Shown piece by piece: positions 45,302 through 58,036 of a DNA stretch of 64,000 nucleotides; position 1 is the stretch's first letter; each line of letters begins with the position of its first letter. The stretch is from NCBI RefSeq assembly GCF_014805685.1, contig NC_060892.1, positions 15,493,490 through 15,557,489 of the forward strand, in the 5' to 3' direction. A program made the position numbers and the translations under genes. The notes beneath the pieces were generated by a model. The model had not been told where the DNA came from. It searched no databases and saw nothing but the letters and a program-made list of their open reading frames with translations. Origin of the DNA: Silurus meridionalis (lineage: Eukaryota; Chordata; Actinopteri; Siluriformes; Siluridae).

Positions 45302-46140
45302 GGTTGAAGCTTCACATAATTACAGCATAATATTAAAGGAATGTATTTATTTAAAAACAGGAATTGATGTTTAGATTAAACTGAATTTTTAACACTTAGG
45401 AAGGAGTCTCTACTGTCAGTTTTTTGAAGCAGTCAGTATTTGTAAGAGTAGTCAGAACAGGGGAATTTGTGCTTAGTGGTTTATCAACTACATAATAAAA
45501 TGCATTCTTCCTAAAATAATATAATGTAATAACAGGCAGTAAGAAATAAATCAATCATGTAGGAACGTGCCACTACAGGAAAATAATCACCTTAGAAGTA
45601 ATAACAATAACTGTGCTTCAGCAAACCTCCATATTTTTTATTATTTTCCTTTAACAAAGCATTCCTAATTGTTAACTAAATAATTAACCATTCTGTTAAA
45701 TGTTTGTTTAATGAGAAAATGGCACAGGTCAGTAAAGCAATAAGCCTTGATGAGTGTTTATTCCATGAATAACTCCATAAAAGAAAGTAAAGCCTTGATT
45801 AATACCTTTGTAGTATTTAATTGGCAGACTTTATAATTGCAGCTGAATGGTGGTTTAACAACAGGTCAATTCAGCTGATTATCAACATTTAGTTCCGCTC
45901 TAATTTAATTTGTGTTCGTATACGTGCACGTATTTTCAGTCATGGATGAGTTAAAAAAAATACCATATGTTTCTTTTGTTAACTCATAAAAAAGCGCATT
46001 AATTCAGTACGTTAATATACATTGCTTCTTTGTTAGTATTAGTTACAGTTGATTGATGCCGGGATTTATGAATTGTTAAAGTGAAAATAATGGCAGATAG
46101 TATGCTCATTAAGATTTATAGGTTTCCTCTTTGTGTTTGT
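45302..46140. other. Gene-free AT-rich sequence
   Basis: 45395-45450 (TTAACACTTAGGAAGGAGTC) is a fragment of the dispersed repeat also at 38866 and 48285. The rest is unrecognised. Confidence 0.35.
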
Positions 46141-46220
46141 GTTTTATATATATATAGTATGCATATTAAAATGCAGAAACAAAGCCATGCTAATTAGAGA
46201 GAGCACAAATGCAGTTCATT
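46141..46220. promoter_or_regulatory. POU/SOX/homeodomain motif cluster
   Basis: TATGCATATTAAAATGCA, then AACAAAG (SOX-like) and CATGCTAATTAGAG lie within 50 bp. A candidate enhancer core by motif only. Confidence 0.3.
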
Positions 46221-46689
46221 ACCAGTCATCTAGCACTTGTAACGAATAGATACAAAGCTTTCAGAGGTAAGGGAAGGAAAACGAAAGAAATAAAGACAAA
46301 CCTTGCTTTTTTTTAAAACATCAGGCAATCCATTATGCATTATATGGCTTCATTCAGTTGCATTTGCCTTTTCATTACTTCTCATTGTAGTCCATAACTG
46401 TAAGAACAATTACAAATATTTTGAATAAAAGTCAGGGAAACAGGAACAATAAAGCGAAGCTGAATTCAAGCTTATTTGAATCAAGGATGCTTCATGTGCT
46501 AGAGAAAAAAAACCCAGCACTCTGCTACCAAGGTCAAAAATCGGCTCTCCTAACAGGGTCTGTGTGAGTGAATAGGCTTTTTCCACAGCCTTTTTTTCCT
46601 GACTGAAAGAGAGCGTAGGAAAACCATGGAAGGAAATGCAGAAGAGATGGCAGGAGTGAATTATCAATCTGCTTTACATTTGAAGGTAA
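46221..46689. other. Gene-free sequence
   Basis: Nothing recognised; an 86-codon minus-strand frame (46410-46667) has no domain. Confidence 0.4.
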
Positions 46690-46880
46690 TTAGAATTCTT
46701 CATTTCTTTTGTGCAGACCAGGGCAGAAAGACGCTAGGCGCTCTGGGGTGACAGGTTAATTGAGGAATAATACCCTTCAGAATGATGGATTTTGGTGACT
46801 TGAGATGTCAGAATCCATTATGGGGAATTTAAATTTGCAATTAAAGTAGGAGGTGGGGTGCAAGATTCCCTTCATTTTAA
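46690..46880. promoter_or_regulatory. Candidate noncoding regulatory block
   Basis: Includes GGTGACAGGTTAATTGAGGA (MEIS-like plus TTAATTG), TGATGGATTTTGGTGA and TTTGCAATTAAAGTAGG. Non-repetitive; conservation untested. Confidence 0.32.
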
Positions 46881-47639
46881 TTTTCCCTGCTCGTACAAGC
46901 CCCCCCCTTTCCTCATCCTAACTCACATTATTAATGCTGTGCATTAAATGTCCTGGGTGCTTTTAGCTGTTTTTTTTATTTTTTTTTTATGTTTGGTGGA
47001 AAAATAAGATTTGATTAATATTCTAACATGTAAGTACATCAGGGTCGGTGAACATGGATATATGGAAAGCACAGGAACGATGTCATTTCTTTTCAACCCT
47101 TATGGAAAAATTGTACATACATGTTATTATGTAAATAATATATAATCATGTACTATAGGTAAAAAGGAATCCTGCTCACATGGTTGTGATCAATCCAGAA
47201 TCAATGACTAGAAAGAAATAAACCCTTGAATGCACTATACACATAAACTCATACTCAGGGTCAATTTACAGTTATTAGTTTACCTCCTGGCATAAGTTTT
47301 GTGATTTTGAGAACCGGAAAACACAGCTGAAACCCATACGGGTACATGCGAACCTTCACACTGACAGTAACTTGAGCTCAGGGTTAAAATGAGAACTTTA
47401 GAGCTGTGAGGTGAGAGTGCTACCTGCTGAGAAGGAATCTGTAACAAAATCACAAAATCATAAAAATGAAACCAGATATAACACATGTAAATAAAACCAA
47501 ATGCACTACATGTGCAAAATGTGTAAAACCTGCTTGTGTAAAGTTTATGTAAATGTTCACCTTTAATTGTGAATTCAAGTACAGTTTTTCATGCTTTGGG
47601 CTTTCAACTCTTTTTACTACGCCTCTGAAGTGAACTCTG
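46881..47639. other. Gene-free sequence
   Basis: Nothing recognised. Confidence 0.45.
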
Positions 47640-48060
47640 ACCCCAGCAGGAAGGCTGTAGGGTTCAGAGGTGTGAGAAAGGTTACAGGCAGCAGAGGCCA
47701 GTCATGTCCTGCAGACAGAAAGGTGACTTATGGGTAACTGGATATCTGTCAGATCCTCACCTGTTTTCATAGCTCACCCTGAGCTGAACATTGAGCCGCA
47801 GGAGCAAGTGGCTGATGTCAACACTTGCGGCCATAAATTCCCTATATAAAACAGCGCCTCGTTTGGCCGTTTGAAAGGCTAATCTCTTACGTGGCCGTAT
47901 TTTTAGACGTTGCTATTTCACTCATGTGAATGACGTGATTGACTTGTAACCTTAACGCATGGCGCTGGTTTACAACTCACTCGTATAATTTATTCTCAGC
48001 CTGCTGCAAATTGCATGAGGAACATGTCATGCAGTATTTCTAGCCTAACATTAGCATGCT
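47640..48060. promoter_or_regulatory. Candidate noncoding regulatory block
   Basis: Unique sequence with GACGTGATTGACTTG (PBX/HOX-like TGATTGAC), CCATAAATTCCCTATATAAA and CTGCAAATTGCATG (48004-48017), the last shared exactly with another candidate block at 55879. Role inferred. Confidence 0.33.
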
Positions 48061-48284
48061 TTTCAGGGTGGTTGCTGAGCGGTAGCCTGAAAGTCAAAAA
48101 TCTAAATAAAAGTTGTGTATAATACAGAATGCACAAGGAAAAAAATCATGTTGAATGAAATATTTGCTAAATCTAAAAAATTTGGGCCGTCTTTATATAT
48201 TTGCCAGGATTTCTTTTGAAAGAGATCAATATTTTCCATTTCAGTTTATAAAATTACCTCATTGTATCATGCTGCTTTTGAAAT
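48061..48284. other. Gene-free AT-rich sequence
   Basis: Nothing recognised. Confidence 0.4.
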
Positions 48285-48560
48285 CTTAATTCTAATTGGT
48301 CAGAATCGTCAGCAGTTGAAAAAATTTACAAAATACTTATTCAAATATTACTTCTCGAATATATCATTTCTTTAGTAAAAGCTACCACATGAATGTGTAT
48401 AATAAACAAATAATAGTGTTATTATTGCTATGGTGAAAAATTTCAGCTTGTTTTAACATTTATAGAAGGAGTCTCCAGTGTCAGCATTCTGTAACAGTCA
48501 AAAATGTTTTTTTTTTAGTTGTGTTTTATGAATTCAATAGAAATATTATAGAAAGGTTGT
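48285..48560. repeat. Unassigned dispersed repeat (GATTGRTCAGRAG family), copy 2
   Basis: Contains AATTCTAATTGGTCAGAATC and AACATTTATAGAAGGAGTCT followed by CCAGTGTCAGCATTCTGTAA, colinear with the copy at 38866-39145. Confidence 0.5.
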
Positions 48561-49039
48561 AATGTTATAAAAAAAACAAAAAACAAACCTCGGCTTCATC
48601 ACACTACACTGTGGTATTTCTTTTCATATCTAATATTTCAGTGGTCTGTGTTTGGCCATGGAGGAAATGGATGCGCTTGACCAACATTATGCACATCCTC
48701 ATGAACGCTTTTCCAAAATGGAAAATGGAAATACAAATCCCAGTTTCTGCTCCATTTAATTGAGCTGAGTGAGGAAAAAAATCCTAAACACAAATGCATT
48801 GAAATGCAGACAAGCATAAAAAAAAGGAGTAGGTCAACTCTGCATGCCTACTCGTCGAGAAGGCAGTCGGTGCTAACACAACTGCCTCCGTCAGCGACTA
48901 TAAAACCAAGTCAAGGTGACGAATGGCAGACAAGCGCTTCTCAAATATTCAGGTTGCACAGTCGGGGTGGTGATGGTGGTTGTGGTTGTGGGGGGTGGGG
49001 AGATACAGAGAGTAGGGATGGATACAGTTATTTTCAGAG

Positions 49040-49040
<1 letters not shown>
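48561..49040. other. Gene-free sequence
   Basis: Nothing recognised. A 205-codon frame (48804-49418) is open only because it passes through the GT array and lacks any domain. Confidence 0.45.

Positions 49041-49127
<87 letters not shown>
49041..49127. repeat. (GT)n microsatellite
   Basis: About 43 GT units with one GCAT interruption; Z-DNA potential. Confidence 0.97.
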
Positions 49128-49131
<4 letters not shown>

Positions 49132-50449
49132 ATAGCAAGAGTGTTTTTGCAGTTGCCACCTGCATGTATCAATGTACTGGGGCTATAAAATGCATAGTTT
49201 ATTTCATACTCAACCCTGCATTCAATGCATTGAGCATTCAAGGGAAGAAGAAAAAGGAAGGGGAAAAAAAACCTCCACCCCATCCTGTTCAGTCAGACAG
49301 CTGGAAACAGAATTCATCCGATTTGTTCAGCTGCTTTTCCTCTCTCACCTCACTCCCTCTCCCTTATTCCCCTCCATCACCCCCTTCCCCACTCGCTCTC
49401 CCTCTCTTAGTGTCGTAATAGGACCTGCAGGAATCATTCAAAGGCTGGATATAATTTACCGCTCATCGTGCACAATGCACCCACACCCAATCGCACAAGG
49501 TGCCCTGCGGATGAACTAATCATACTTGAAATATTATTTCTGCTTCGTATTTCTTCGTTTCGTGAGCAGCCTCAGTTTTATGGAGCAATAGATTTAATCC
49601 CTGTCTGTGCATATGTGTGTGTATGTGTGTGTGTGTATGTGTGTGTGTGTGCAGATGAGCTGTCAGAGACGACGTCGCATGTTTATTACTTACATTTGCC
49701 TATGTTGTGACAGGGACCTTCGTCCTCCTTGCTAATTTCCTTTTTTTTACTTTCTTGCCTTTTTTTCCTTTTTCACACCACCTTCACAACACCTTTAATC
49801 TCCTCAGAGAATCTTTTCTACGTGCAAATAAAAGTGATGGCTACAGATTAGAAGACAGAACGTTCCTGTTATGAAACCATGGACCCACGGTTGATAACGC
49901 ACAAATTCGCAGAGCTTCTCCTCCCTTCCCACATGTGCTCACGCCATTAAGCTTCCAGGATGAGAGCAAAGCTCTTGTTAAAGGGAGCAACTGTGTTTTA
50001 ACGTGCATAAAACCACCGCAGGGAATTGACCACTGGAATTAGACACATTATTTGTGTAACTGCAGCACCTTCTATAAAATCTTCATTACACCAATTGTTG
50101 TATTCTTATAGCACGTTTAACAATCGATATTGTCATGGACCAGCTTTCAGAAATCTAGATGAAGTTTTAGATCCCTGATGAGTGAAGGCATGTGGTGACA
50201 GAAACCGAGACTCAAACTGGAACCCTTCGTATTCAGGTGTATAAAAGTGAACAAAAATGATACTGGATGTCTGAGAGAGAAAGGATACCAGGATGAGCAG
50301 AATGAGAGTCTTGTACTGTTAAATACAAGGAATTCATGATTGCAGCAGTAGTACTTCATTACTATATTAAAGGTGGTGTATGTGTTTTGGTCCTCTTGCT
50401 ACTTATTAAAACGTGTTGTGTTTCAACAGATAGAAAAAACAGACAGAGC
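49128..50449. other. Gene-free sequence
   Basis: A GT array lies at 49613-49652. 49790-50100 is unique-looking (CGTGCAAATAAAAGTGATGG, GTTGATAACGC) and a weak candidate for noncoding conservation. No exon recognised. Confidence 0.3.
49613..49652. repeat. (GT)n microsatellite
   Basis: Imperfect GT array with two TATG interruptions. Confidence 0.93.
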
Positions 50450-50455
50450 AAGAGA

Positions 50456-50506
<51 letters not shown>
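50450..50506. repeat. (GA)n microsatellite
   Basis: GA array, nearly pure; homopurine. Confidence 0.96.
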
Positions 50507-50579
50507 GGAAACAGCTGGCACCCAGACAGATTGTATGCCAGCACCGTTTGTGGGAAAGTGACAGAGATTTGTATGTAAT

Positions 50580-51060
50580 GCTATTGATCAGGCACCACCC
50601 CCATTGATCTCCGGAGAGACAGCGGTGGTCTGGATTAAGAAGAAAGTCTTTTAAACCTGTATGGGGCATTACATCATCAAAGCACTCCCGGGGCCTCATT
50701 GGCCAAACATGGTAAATGGATTTGGAGGTAGAAGTGAACGAGGAGGAGGAGGTATAAGAGAACTAGGAGGCATAGAATGGGGGGGTTGACTCGATTACAG
50801 GAACATCATTTGGAGAAGTATAAATCAAGCTTTATTGTTTTGATTCCGTCTGAATGCCGACTTCGGCTCCCTCCGAACGACGCCCACACCTCCGCTTCCT
50901 CCTTGCAATATCTCTCCGTTTTCTGTTTTCTTTTAGAAGTGAAAGGTTCCCCGCTGCAAAGCTGAGTTGTTGTTTTTGAAAATAATTGGTTTAACTGTAG
51001 CTCCCGCCTCCTCCGGTGGGGAGAGAGAAGCTATGTAAGCATTCTCCTGGGCCCTACTCT
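50580..51060. promoter_or_regulatory. Candidate noncoding regulatory block
   Basis: Contains GATCAGGCACCACCCCCATT (GLI-like), GGTCTGGATTAAGAAG, GGGGCATTACATCATC and CCTCATTGGCCAAACATGG (palindrome-like TTGGCCAA). Non-repetitive and moderately GC-rich. Conservation untested. Confidence 0.35.
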
Positions 51061-51307
51061 TCGATTGCACTGAACATAACTTACTGTGTGTTTGGATTGC
51101 ACTTCGTATTGCATAATACTGAGCTATTGTTTCCTCTGCAGACTCCTTAATGCTACACCAATGTCAAGTTATGCTGCTGCTTGCATAATAATAGTGATCT
51201 GGTTTCTGGAATAACGTTCATTATGCTTCAGCGTTTATTGATATAAATCACATTCTTCCTTTGTGCTAAAAAACAATACCCAGTTGAAATTTTCCACATT
51301 TTGTAGA
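51061..51307. other. Short gene-free interval
   Basis: Nothing recognised. Confidence 0.4.
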
Positions 51308-52320
51308 AGGGATGCATCGATATCTACTTAGTATTAGTCAATCGGTGATGTCACAGACATTATATGTTATCTTATTTGTGTTTCCCTGGTTAAAAATCAG
51401 CAACACTTAGTTTTATTACTATGTTTGCTCTTTATAATGTTAGTTCAATATCCATGCTATACATTAGCTAGCTACATTAGCAAATCGAGCATGGTTACAG
51501 TAAAGAGCTCCATTTTGGAAAAGTGCTTTTGTACAACTATCAGAATGGCAAGATTTTGTTGTCCGTTGTTGATCATCCAAACTGACATACTGAGTTAAAA
51601 CTGTTAATTTCACTCACCTAGCATTGTCTGTAGTTATGTATCACACTTAACCAGCAGTGGTGAGCAGGAAGAAAATGTTTAGATTTTGTTACTGTATGTA
51701 AGTACATTTAAGGAGGTATTTGCATTTTATTATTTTATTTTGGCAAACTTTTGCTCCAGCATTTTTTTTTTTTTCCTCGTCATTCCTCGCTATTTAGAAC
51801 AGGGTCTGGTGAGAGTTTGTGTAGTATAAGGGTGTCACTGTCTCTCTGTAACAATAGAAAACGTTTATCTTAAAAAGATATGATGCCCAGGTAAACGGAA
51901 CATTGACATCTTTAAATGAATAAAATATAGTTCAAAAAAGAGGACTTTTGTACTTTTGCTCAAGTCGGATTGTAAAAGGAATTTTACTGTAGTAATATTT
52001 AACACGGCATTAGTACTTTGTGTGCTGCTAGCAATGAACTCCTCATGCTGAGTTTTATGTTTAAGATGTTTTACCGGGTTACTTTTATTGTAAGATGACG
52101 CTATAGTTCTTTTTTCTTTTTTTTTCAAGATTGCAGGCTGCTTTGATTGCTGTCGTTAATCCTGAAATACTCCAGATAGCAGTTATTTCACATTGCCTGT
52201 TCATTAGCCCAACAACATGCACTAAGTTTTTATGCAACATATTACCACCTGGTATATAAGTAAACAACAAGGCACAGAATAACCCTGATACCAAAAACAC
52301 TAAGTATTGACACATTCCTA
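51308..52320. mobile_element. Probable decayed hAT-like element
   Basis: The left end GGGATGCATCGATATCTACT and the right end ACTAAGTATTGACACATTCC are imperfect inverted repeats of the type GGATGCACCGATA common in fish hAT elements. The interior carries GTAAGTACATTTAAGGAGG and CTTTTGTACTTTTGC words of another dispersed repeat, so a nested arrangement is possible. Target duplications are not clear. Confidence 0.4.
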
Positions 52321-52381
52321 TATTGTAGTGTTACTACCTGGAATCAAAATGGACATTATTTGGATCTTTGCACAATACCTC

Positions 52382-52559
52382 TTTTATTTACATTTATGGC
52401 ATTTGGCAGGTGCCCTTATCCAGAATATCTTACAATTATCTCGTTTATACAACTGAGCAACTGAGGGTTAAGGACCTTAGGACATTAGTGGCAGCTTTGT
52501 GCTGAAATTTTAACTCTCAACCTAATTAGACATCCAACATCTTAACTACTGAGCCACCA
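52382..52559. repeat. Common fish dispersed repeat (CATTTGGCAGRTGC), copy 1
   Basis: TTTATGGCATTTGGCAGGTG, CCCTTATCCAGAAT, TGAGGGTTAAGGACCTT and ACTACTGAGCCACCA are hallmark words of a very abundant fish interspersed repeat. Its class is uncertain to me. A second copy is at 56452-56596. Confidence 0.65.
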
Positions 52560-54826
52560 TTCCCTTTAATATTTATCCATGTAAAAGGTTTTATTGTGTC
52601 AGAACAATTAATTGAACAACAAAACAAAGCAGATATTTGTTGACCCCTTGCTGAATGAATACTTTATTAGCACAATATCAGCTGCAACTCTTTTAGAATA
52701 TGTGATTATCAGCTTTTCACATCTGCATCCTGATATTTTTGCCCATTTTTCTTGGGAAAATTGCTCAAACTCTCAAATTCAGATTAGATGTAAACTTTAG
52801 ATATTTAAGCCTTGAGAGTTTGGGATTGGGATAAATACAAATTTCTCTTTTTCCAGTACTGTTTTTTCTCCCAGTTTGATATTATGTATTACTGTGTGCA
52901 GATCCATGTTTTATAATCCCAAATAACCAACTGGGGATTTACGGAATGAATACTCATGTAAGCCACTTCGGGACACTATAGTCTGCTGTCCATCCTAGAC
53001 TAAGTGGGAGAAAACATTATAGAGTTACGGGTGTGTGTCAAAACCTCTACACACATACCTCAGTCTCAGGCTGTTTGTATTTAGTGTTCCTTTGGTAGCC
53101 AGGTATTGACTTGGACTACAATCCAGACAGAGATTGAAAGCACAAGTGAGAGAGAGAGAGAAAGAGAGAGAAAGAAAGAGAGAGAGAGAGAGTGCCGAGA
53201 AAGAGGGGGAAAAGGAGAGAAGAGACAGAAGGTAGCTCTCAGCTGTTCACTTGTACTTAAGAAGTGCATTTACTTTCCATTGATTTCCAATGCTTTAGTC
53301 AATTTCCTGTCACTTTTCATTGCAAGTACATGGGATCTCAGTTTAGCTGCTTATAAGAAAACAGGGAAAGTCCTGAGGGCCTGGAATTTCAGTCAGTTCA
53401 CAAAAAAATCCATCCTGTATGGAAGTACAGTGGCGCTTGTTGGATTAATTGTACTACATTAACAAGGTGGCATGATTTTCTCTGTGGCTTTCATACTCAC
53501 AAAAACTCGACATACATTTTTCTTGAGCGTTTATTGTCCAAGGTAATATCAATAATGGTTACAAAAAACAGTGAGTAAATCAGACATCAGCACTGGATAG
53601 TGAAATAGAAAAACATTTAAAGCTAATTCTTTACTTTATAGAACATAATGCATATTTTCTATGCATTACTTATTTTTTCTAGTAATCCTGTCCCCTTTCA
53701 TGTGAAATCCAATCCATCTTTAGCCATTTTTGAAAGCTTCCCATAAAACTTTGTATTCTTTGTCTTAAGATATTATTAAATGAAATGCTATATAATGTTA
53801 TATAAATAAAAAAAAAATAAAGATTTTACCTAATGGTGTTCATCCTGTTAGATATTAGATTAATAAATTAAGCAACAATGAATACAAACATCTCAATTAA
53901 GTAATAAAAAAATACCTAAAATGATACACAATACTGTTATTCATTTATAGTTACATTTATAATTATCCTTTTACATTTATTACAAAAATGCTTTCTTTTA
54001 TACTTATATAATAGCAGCAATTCTCAGCCCTGGTTTACTCTGCTACATGTTATGTTGCCTCAGACAAAACAATTTATTGTGTCCAAAGATGTAAAGATAG
54101 CAGAACTGGGAATTTGTCATCTTTAATAGTTAAAATAGTTGATCAAATAGTTCCAGTATCTGTCACATAAAAAAAAAATGTAAAAGAGAACCAAAATAGG
54201 AAAATGCTGATTTCATAATCCTCTTTGCTTTACTCAAATTATGAATCTTTACTGATTCTCCAAGCACTGTGTCATGTTGCATTTTCAGTTATTTGAATGT
54301 TTTATTCATATATGTGATCTTGATTTGGGGGGAATATACAAAATATTATGCCATAACAAGGAATGAAAACATTGCCCAGTACACCTTTAAATGAAAAATG
54401 TTACATGAGTTAAATGAAAAAAAGCACCAAATTTAAACATTTTTACAATTTTACACATTCAATACAAAATACTAACAATTGCTGAGGATAAACACTTATC
54501 TAAGAAAAGTGTGCTGTGGCATAAACCATCATGATATTAATATTCAATCATCCTGCTGCAATGGGTACGAGTGTCTTATAAATGACTAAAAACTCTGAAA
54601 GAGAGTGCTGAAGAGCGTGACAGTTTGTGATGTCTTATTGTTTAAAATTCATTTAATCACCCGTGGTTGTGTGTAGCTCTTAATGTTTCTCACATGTTCT
54701 CTTTCTCTCTTTTTTTCCACATGCGTCTTCTCGCTCCTGTTGTCTGAGGTTGAAAGTGAAACAGCATTCCTTCCTGTCTTCTCTCAGAACATAATCTCCT
54801 TCTCACACCGAACATTAATCCTTCCT

Positions 54827-54829
<3 letters not shown>
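52560..54829. other. Gene-free AT-rich sequence
   Basis: Apart from the GA microsatellite at 53147-53192 nothing is recognised. Open frames are short and featureless. Confidence 0.45.
53147..53192. repeat. (GA)n microsatellite
   Basis: GA array with AAAG interruptions. Confidence 0.94.

Positions 54830-54879
<50 letters not shown>
54830..54879. repeat. (CT)n microsatellite
   Basis: Pure CT array of about 25 units, followed by TTCTCCTTTATTACTTCCAG, a chance splice-acceptor look-alike. Confidence 0.96.
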
Positions 54880-54882
<3 letters not shown>

Positions 54883-55064
54883 CTCCTTTATTACTTCCAG
54901 GTGTGAAAGCCTGGCTTCGCTCACAGGCAGATGTGTGCAAGAAAAAAAGATACATAAAAAAAAAAAAAAAAGAAATAACCTTTGTTTGGCTTTGTGCTGT
55001 TTTTTTTTTTTTTAGAAGGAAACATTCTTTCTCCTCTGAGATGAGAAAAGTTCAAGAAAGAGCA

Positions 55065-55115
55065 AGAGAGAGAGAGAGAGAGGGAGAGAGAGATAGAGAG
55101 AAAGAAAGAGAGGTG
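55065..55115. repeat. (GA)n-rich tract
   Basis: Imperfect GA array with GGGA, GATA and AAAG interruptions. Confidence 0.9.
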
Positions 55116-55468
55116 AGGAGAAGGGGGTGTGTATGGATTGTGCGAATAGGTTTTTAGAGAGACAAATTCATGGACATAGAAGAAAGATTGTCTCTTACAG
55201 GATGAACTGTCCTCTGGCTGTGAGCTCTAAGACATGTGTTAGTGTTGGACAGGACATCTATGAAGCAGTTCCATGTGAATATATGAATAGGGAGTAAAAT
55301 TCTTCTTACAAGGCCACACATTTTATTATGTTGGGTCATTTTTTGGCAAGTGGTTGATCTTATTTATTGGCTTTGGCCAGCATGTGTTTATTGTGCTACG
55401 GATTAAAGTCTAGTTTAGTTCAGAGATGAAAGAAAAAGAGAGAGAGGGGCCATCATACGGAAGAGCAC
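55116..55468. other. Gene-free sequence
   Basis: Nothing recognised. Confidence 0.4.
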
Positions 55469-55472
55469 GTGT

Positions 55473-55519
<47 letters not shown>
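55469..55519. repeat. (GT)n microsatellite
   Basis: GT array with one TATG interruption. Confidence 0.95.
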
Positions 55520-55521
<2 letters not shown>

Positions 55522-55559
55522 GAGAGAAAGCAGCAGCTAAGGGAGTTGTGATGACAGAA

Positions 55560-56110
55560 TAAGAGGAAACTCCACAGGGAGCATTTGCATGGAAGGTTCC
55601 AGAGCGGATGGCTGTCCTCTTCTCGGCGTTATGAGTTTGATGACTTGTCTGTGATCACTCCCTGTACACTCCTGTTTTTACAGCCATTTCAGCACCAGCA
55701 GGGCTGCCCATAATTCACCTTCATTTCTCCCTAATTCCTTCCACAGACAGTCTAAGAAGCCGTCGCTGTATGCTACATTCACTGATTCACTCTGAGCTGT
55801 TCATTTGGTGTTTTATCCAGAGAACGGCAGAAGCTGAGAGAAACACGACAGGTCAAGTTTGCACAATTAGACACTGGCCTGCAAATTGCATGCTAACATA
55901 TCTCGCGACAATAGCGGCGCCTCTTCAGCTGAAATCTGTTAAATACCTTTTCGTGTCACTTACAAAAGCAACCTGAATGAACATGAGACGGATCCGCTTG
56001 AAAGGTTTCCTGTTAAATAACGCAATATATATATTTTTATACCACAGCGCCGTTAAATTCTCGATTTAATTTTCCCTAACAGCAGCTCTAACAGTCACGC
56101 CAGGTCTGTT
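55560..56110. promoter_or_regulatory. Candidate noncoding regulatory block
   Basis: Contains a perfect octamer ATTTGCAT (55583-55590), CTGCAAATTGCATG (55879-55892), GCGACAATAGCGGCG (SOX-like ACAATAG) and ACAGCGCCGTTAAATTC. Unique and relatively CpG-rich. One of the better candidates by composition; conservation untested. Confidence 0.36.
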
Positions 56111-56451
56111 TTAATACATTATCTATACATTCTATTGTAACAGAGCCTTGTATGATGGGCGCTTCTCAGTAATCTCGTGTAATCATTGATATAATTTAAT
56201 CTAATAATATTTTTTGTTGTATTTCTTTCTGTTAATATCAAGAGAAATTACATTAAAAAGGCTGGTGAAGGAAGTAACATTTATTACCTTTTATTATTAT
56301 TATTATTATAACCTTCATATTATAAAAGTGAAAATCAAAAGCAACTTGTTTATATATAAATATAGACTAATATACATTGTAATTCTTGAAATTGTTGGTC
56401 ATTTTTGACATTTTCGAAATCCTTGTCAAGTGGAAAATTCTAAGTGCGAAA
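56111..56451. other. Gene-free AT-rich sequence
   Basis: TTA-type simple repeat near 56281-56310; nothing else recognised. Confidence 0.4.
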
Positions 56452-56596
56452 ACATTTGGCAGATGCTCTTATCCAGAGTTACAAACGAGTAGTTTTGGGT
56501 TAAGGGAATTGCTCATGGGCTTAGCAGTGGTATTTTAGTGGTGCTGGGATTTGAACTTGTGACCTTCCGATCCAAAGTCAAATGCTACCACCTCTT
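56452..56596. repeat. Common fish dispersed repeat (CATTTGGCAGRTGC), copy 2
   Basis: ACATTTGGCAGATGCTCTTA, TTTTGGGTTAAGGGAATTGC and GGTGCTGGGATTTGAACTTG align with the 52382-52559 copy. Confidence 0.65.
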
Positions 56597-56689
56597 CCTA
56601 GGGGTCAGAGTTAAAAAATAATCAACTAACCCACACAGATGATAATTTTTCTATACTATGTTAATAGCATAACAATGCCCCTATGCTTT

Positions 56690-57375
56690 GTGCACAGAGG
56701 CCTGGTCATGCTGGAACATGTTTGAGTCTAGTTCAAGTGAAGGAAAAATTCTACTGTATACTACCACATCTAAATACAGGTAGTCCCTGAGTTACGATGG
56801 TTTGACTTATGACGACGATAGCTATACAACAACATTTTAACAAAATTTTCATTTTCGCTTGGTAGGCAAACGTAGCAGTGTATATGCAGTATGATACGTT
56901 GGGACGTTGCCAGTATGTACGCATCTTCCACCAAGTTAGATGCCTTACTCTCGCCAGTGGTCAACAGAGTTCAGCTGCTGCGGTGTTAGAATGGGTATTT
57001 TTTCTGTGCTTTTGGTGTCAAAGCAAAATTTAGCAAATTTACCTCTTGTCTTTTTCCTTTTTATCAGCATCGCTGGAACCCGTAACAGAGCAACCCCTCC
57101 GCTCGTGAACCGGTGCTCGTCCACTTGTTTTGTTTTGCTAAATTGTGTACTTTACCTTGTTAAATAATTAACAAATGACAGTATATTAACCCATTCTGCT
57201 CTTCATTCTTTAAGACTTCGACGTATGATATTACGATAAGTTACGACGGTGTCATCTTACTGCATCGCCATCGTAAGTCAGGGACTACCTGTACATTCTA
57301 TACAATTGTGTGCCTTTCACTTTGTGGTAACAGTTTGGGAAAGAACCAAACATGGCTGGAAAAATGATGAACTGA
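56690..57375 (-). mobile_element. Tip-like Tc1 relic, copy 7, split by a MITE
   Basis: The left part (56690-56776) reads GGTCATGCTGGAACATGTTT and AGTTCAAGTGAAGGAAAAAT. The right part (57292-57375) resumes with CATTCTATACAATTGTGTGC and GGTAACAGTTTGGGAAAGAA, as expected downstream in the same repeat. The interruption is exactly the nested element. Confidence 0.75.
56777..57291. mobile_element. Nested pogo-like MITE (515 bp) with TA duplication
   Basis: The left CAGGTAGTCCCTGAGTTACG and right CGTAAGTCAGGGACTACCTG are near-perfect inverted ends. TA flanks both sides (56775-56776, 57292-57293). A related terminus is at 36494. A 76-codon frame (56940-57167) inside has no transposase motif, so the element is nonautonomous. 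Confidence 0.82.
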
Positions 57376-57893
<518 letters not shown>

Positions 57894-58010
57894 AACTCTG
57901 CTTGTATGAGGAAATGGAACAGGCTGATTAATCTCCAACCAAATATTTTAAATGCTGAGTGTGTACTAAGCAGTTTTTCTATATGCATGCACAGGGTGGG
58001 GAATATTATT

Positions 58011-58036
58011 CTCTCTCTCTCTCTCTCTCTCTCTCG

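Noticed and set aside
48804..49418. 205-codon open frame, one of the longest in the window
   Set aside because: It runs through the GT array (Val-Cys repeats), and the flanks have no domain or codon bias.
54840..54940. Splice-acceptor-like CT tract ending TTCCAG
   Set aside because: The pyrimidine tract is the CT microsatellite, and the following sequence runs into poly-A without coding signal.
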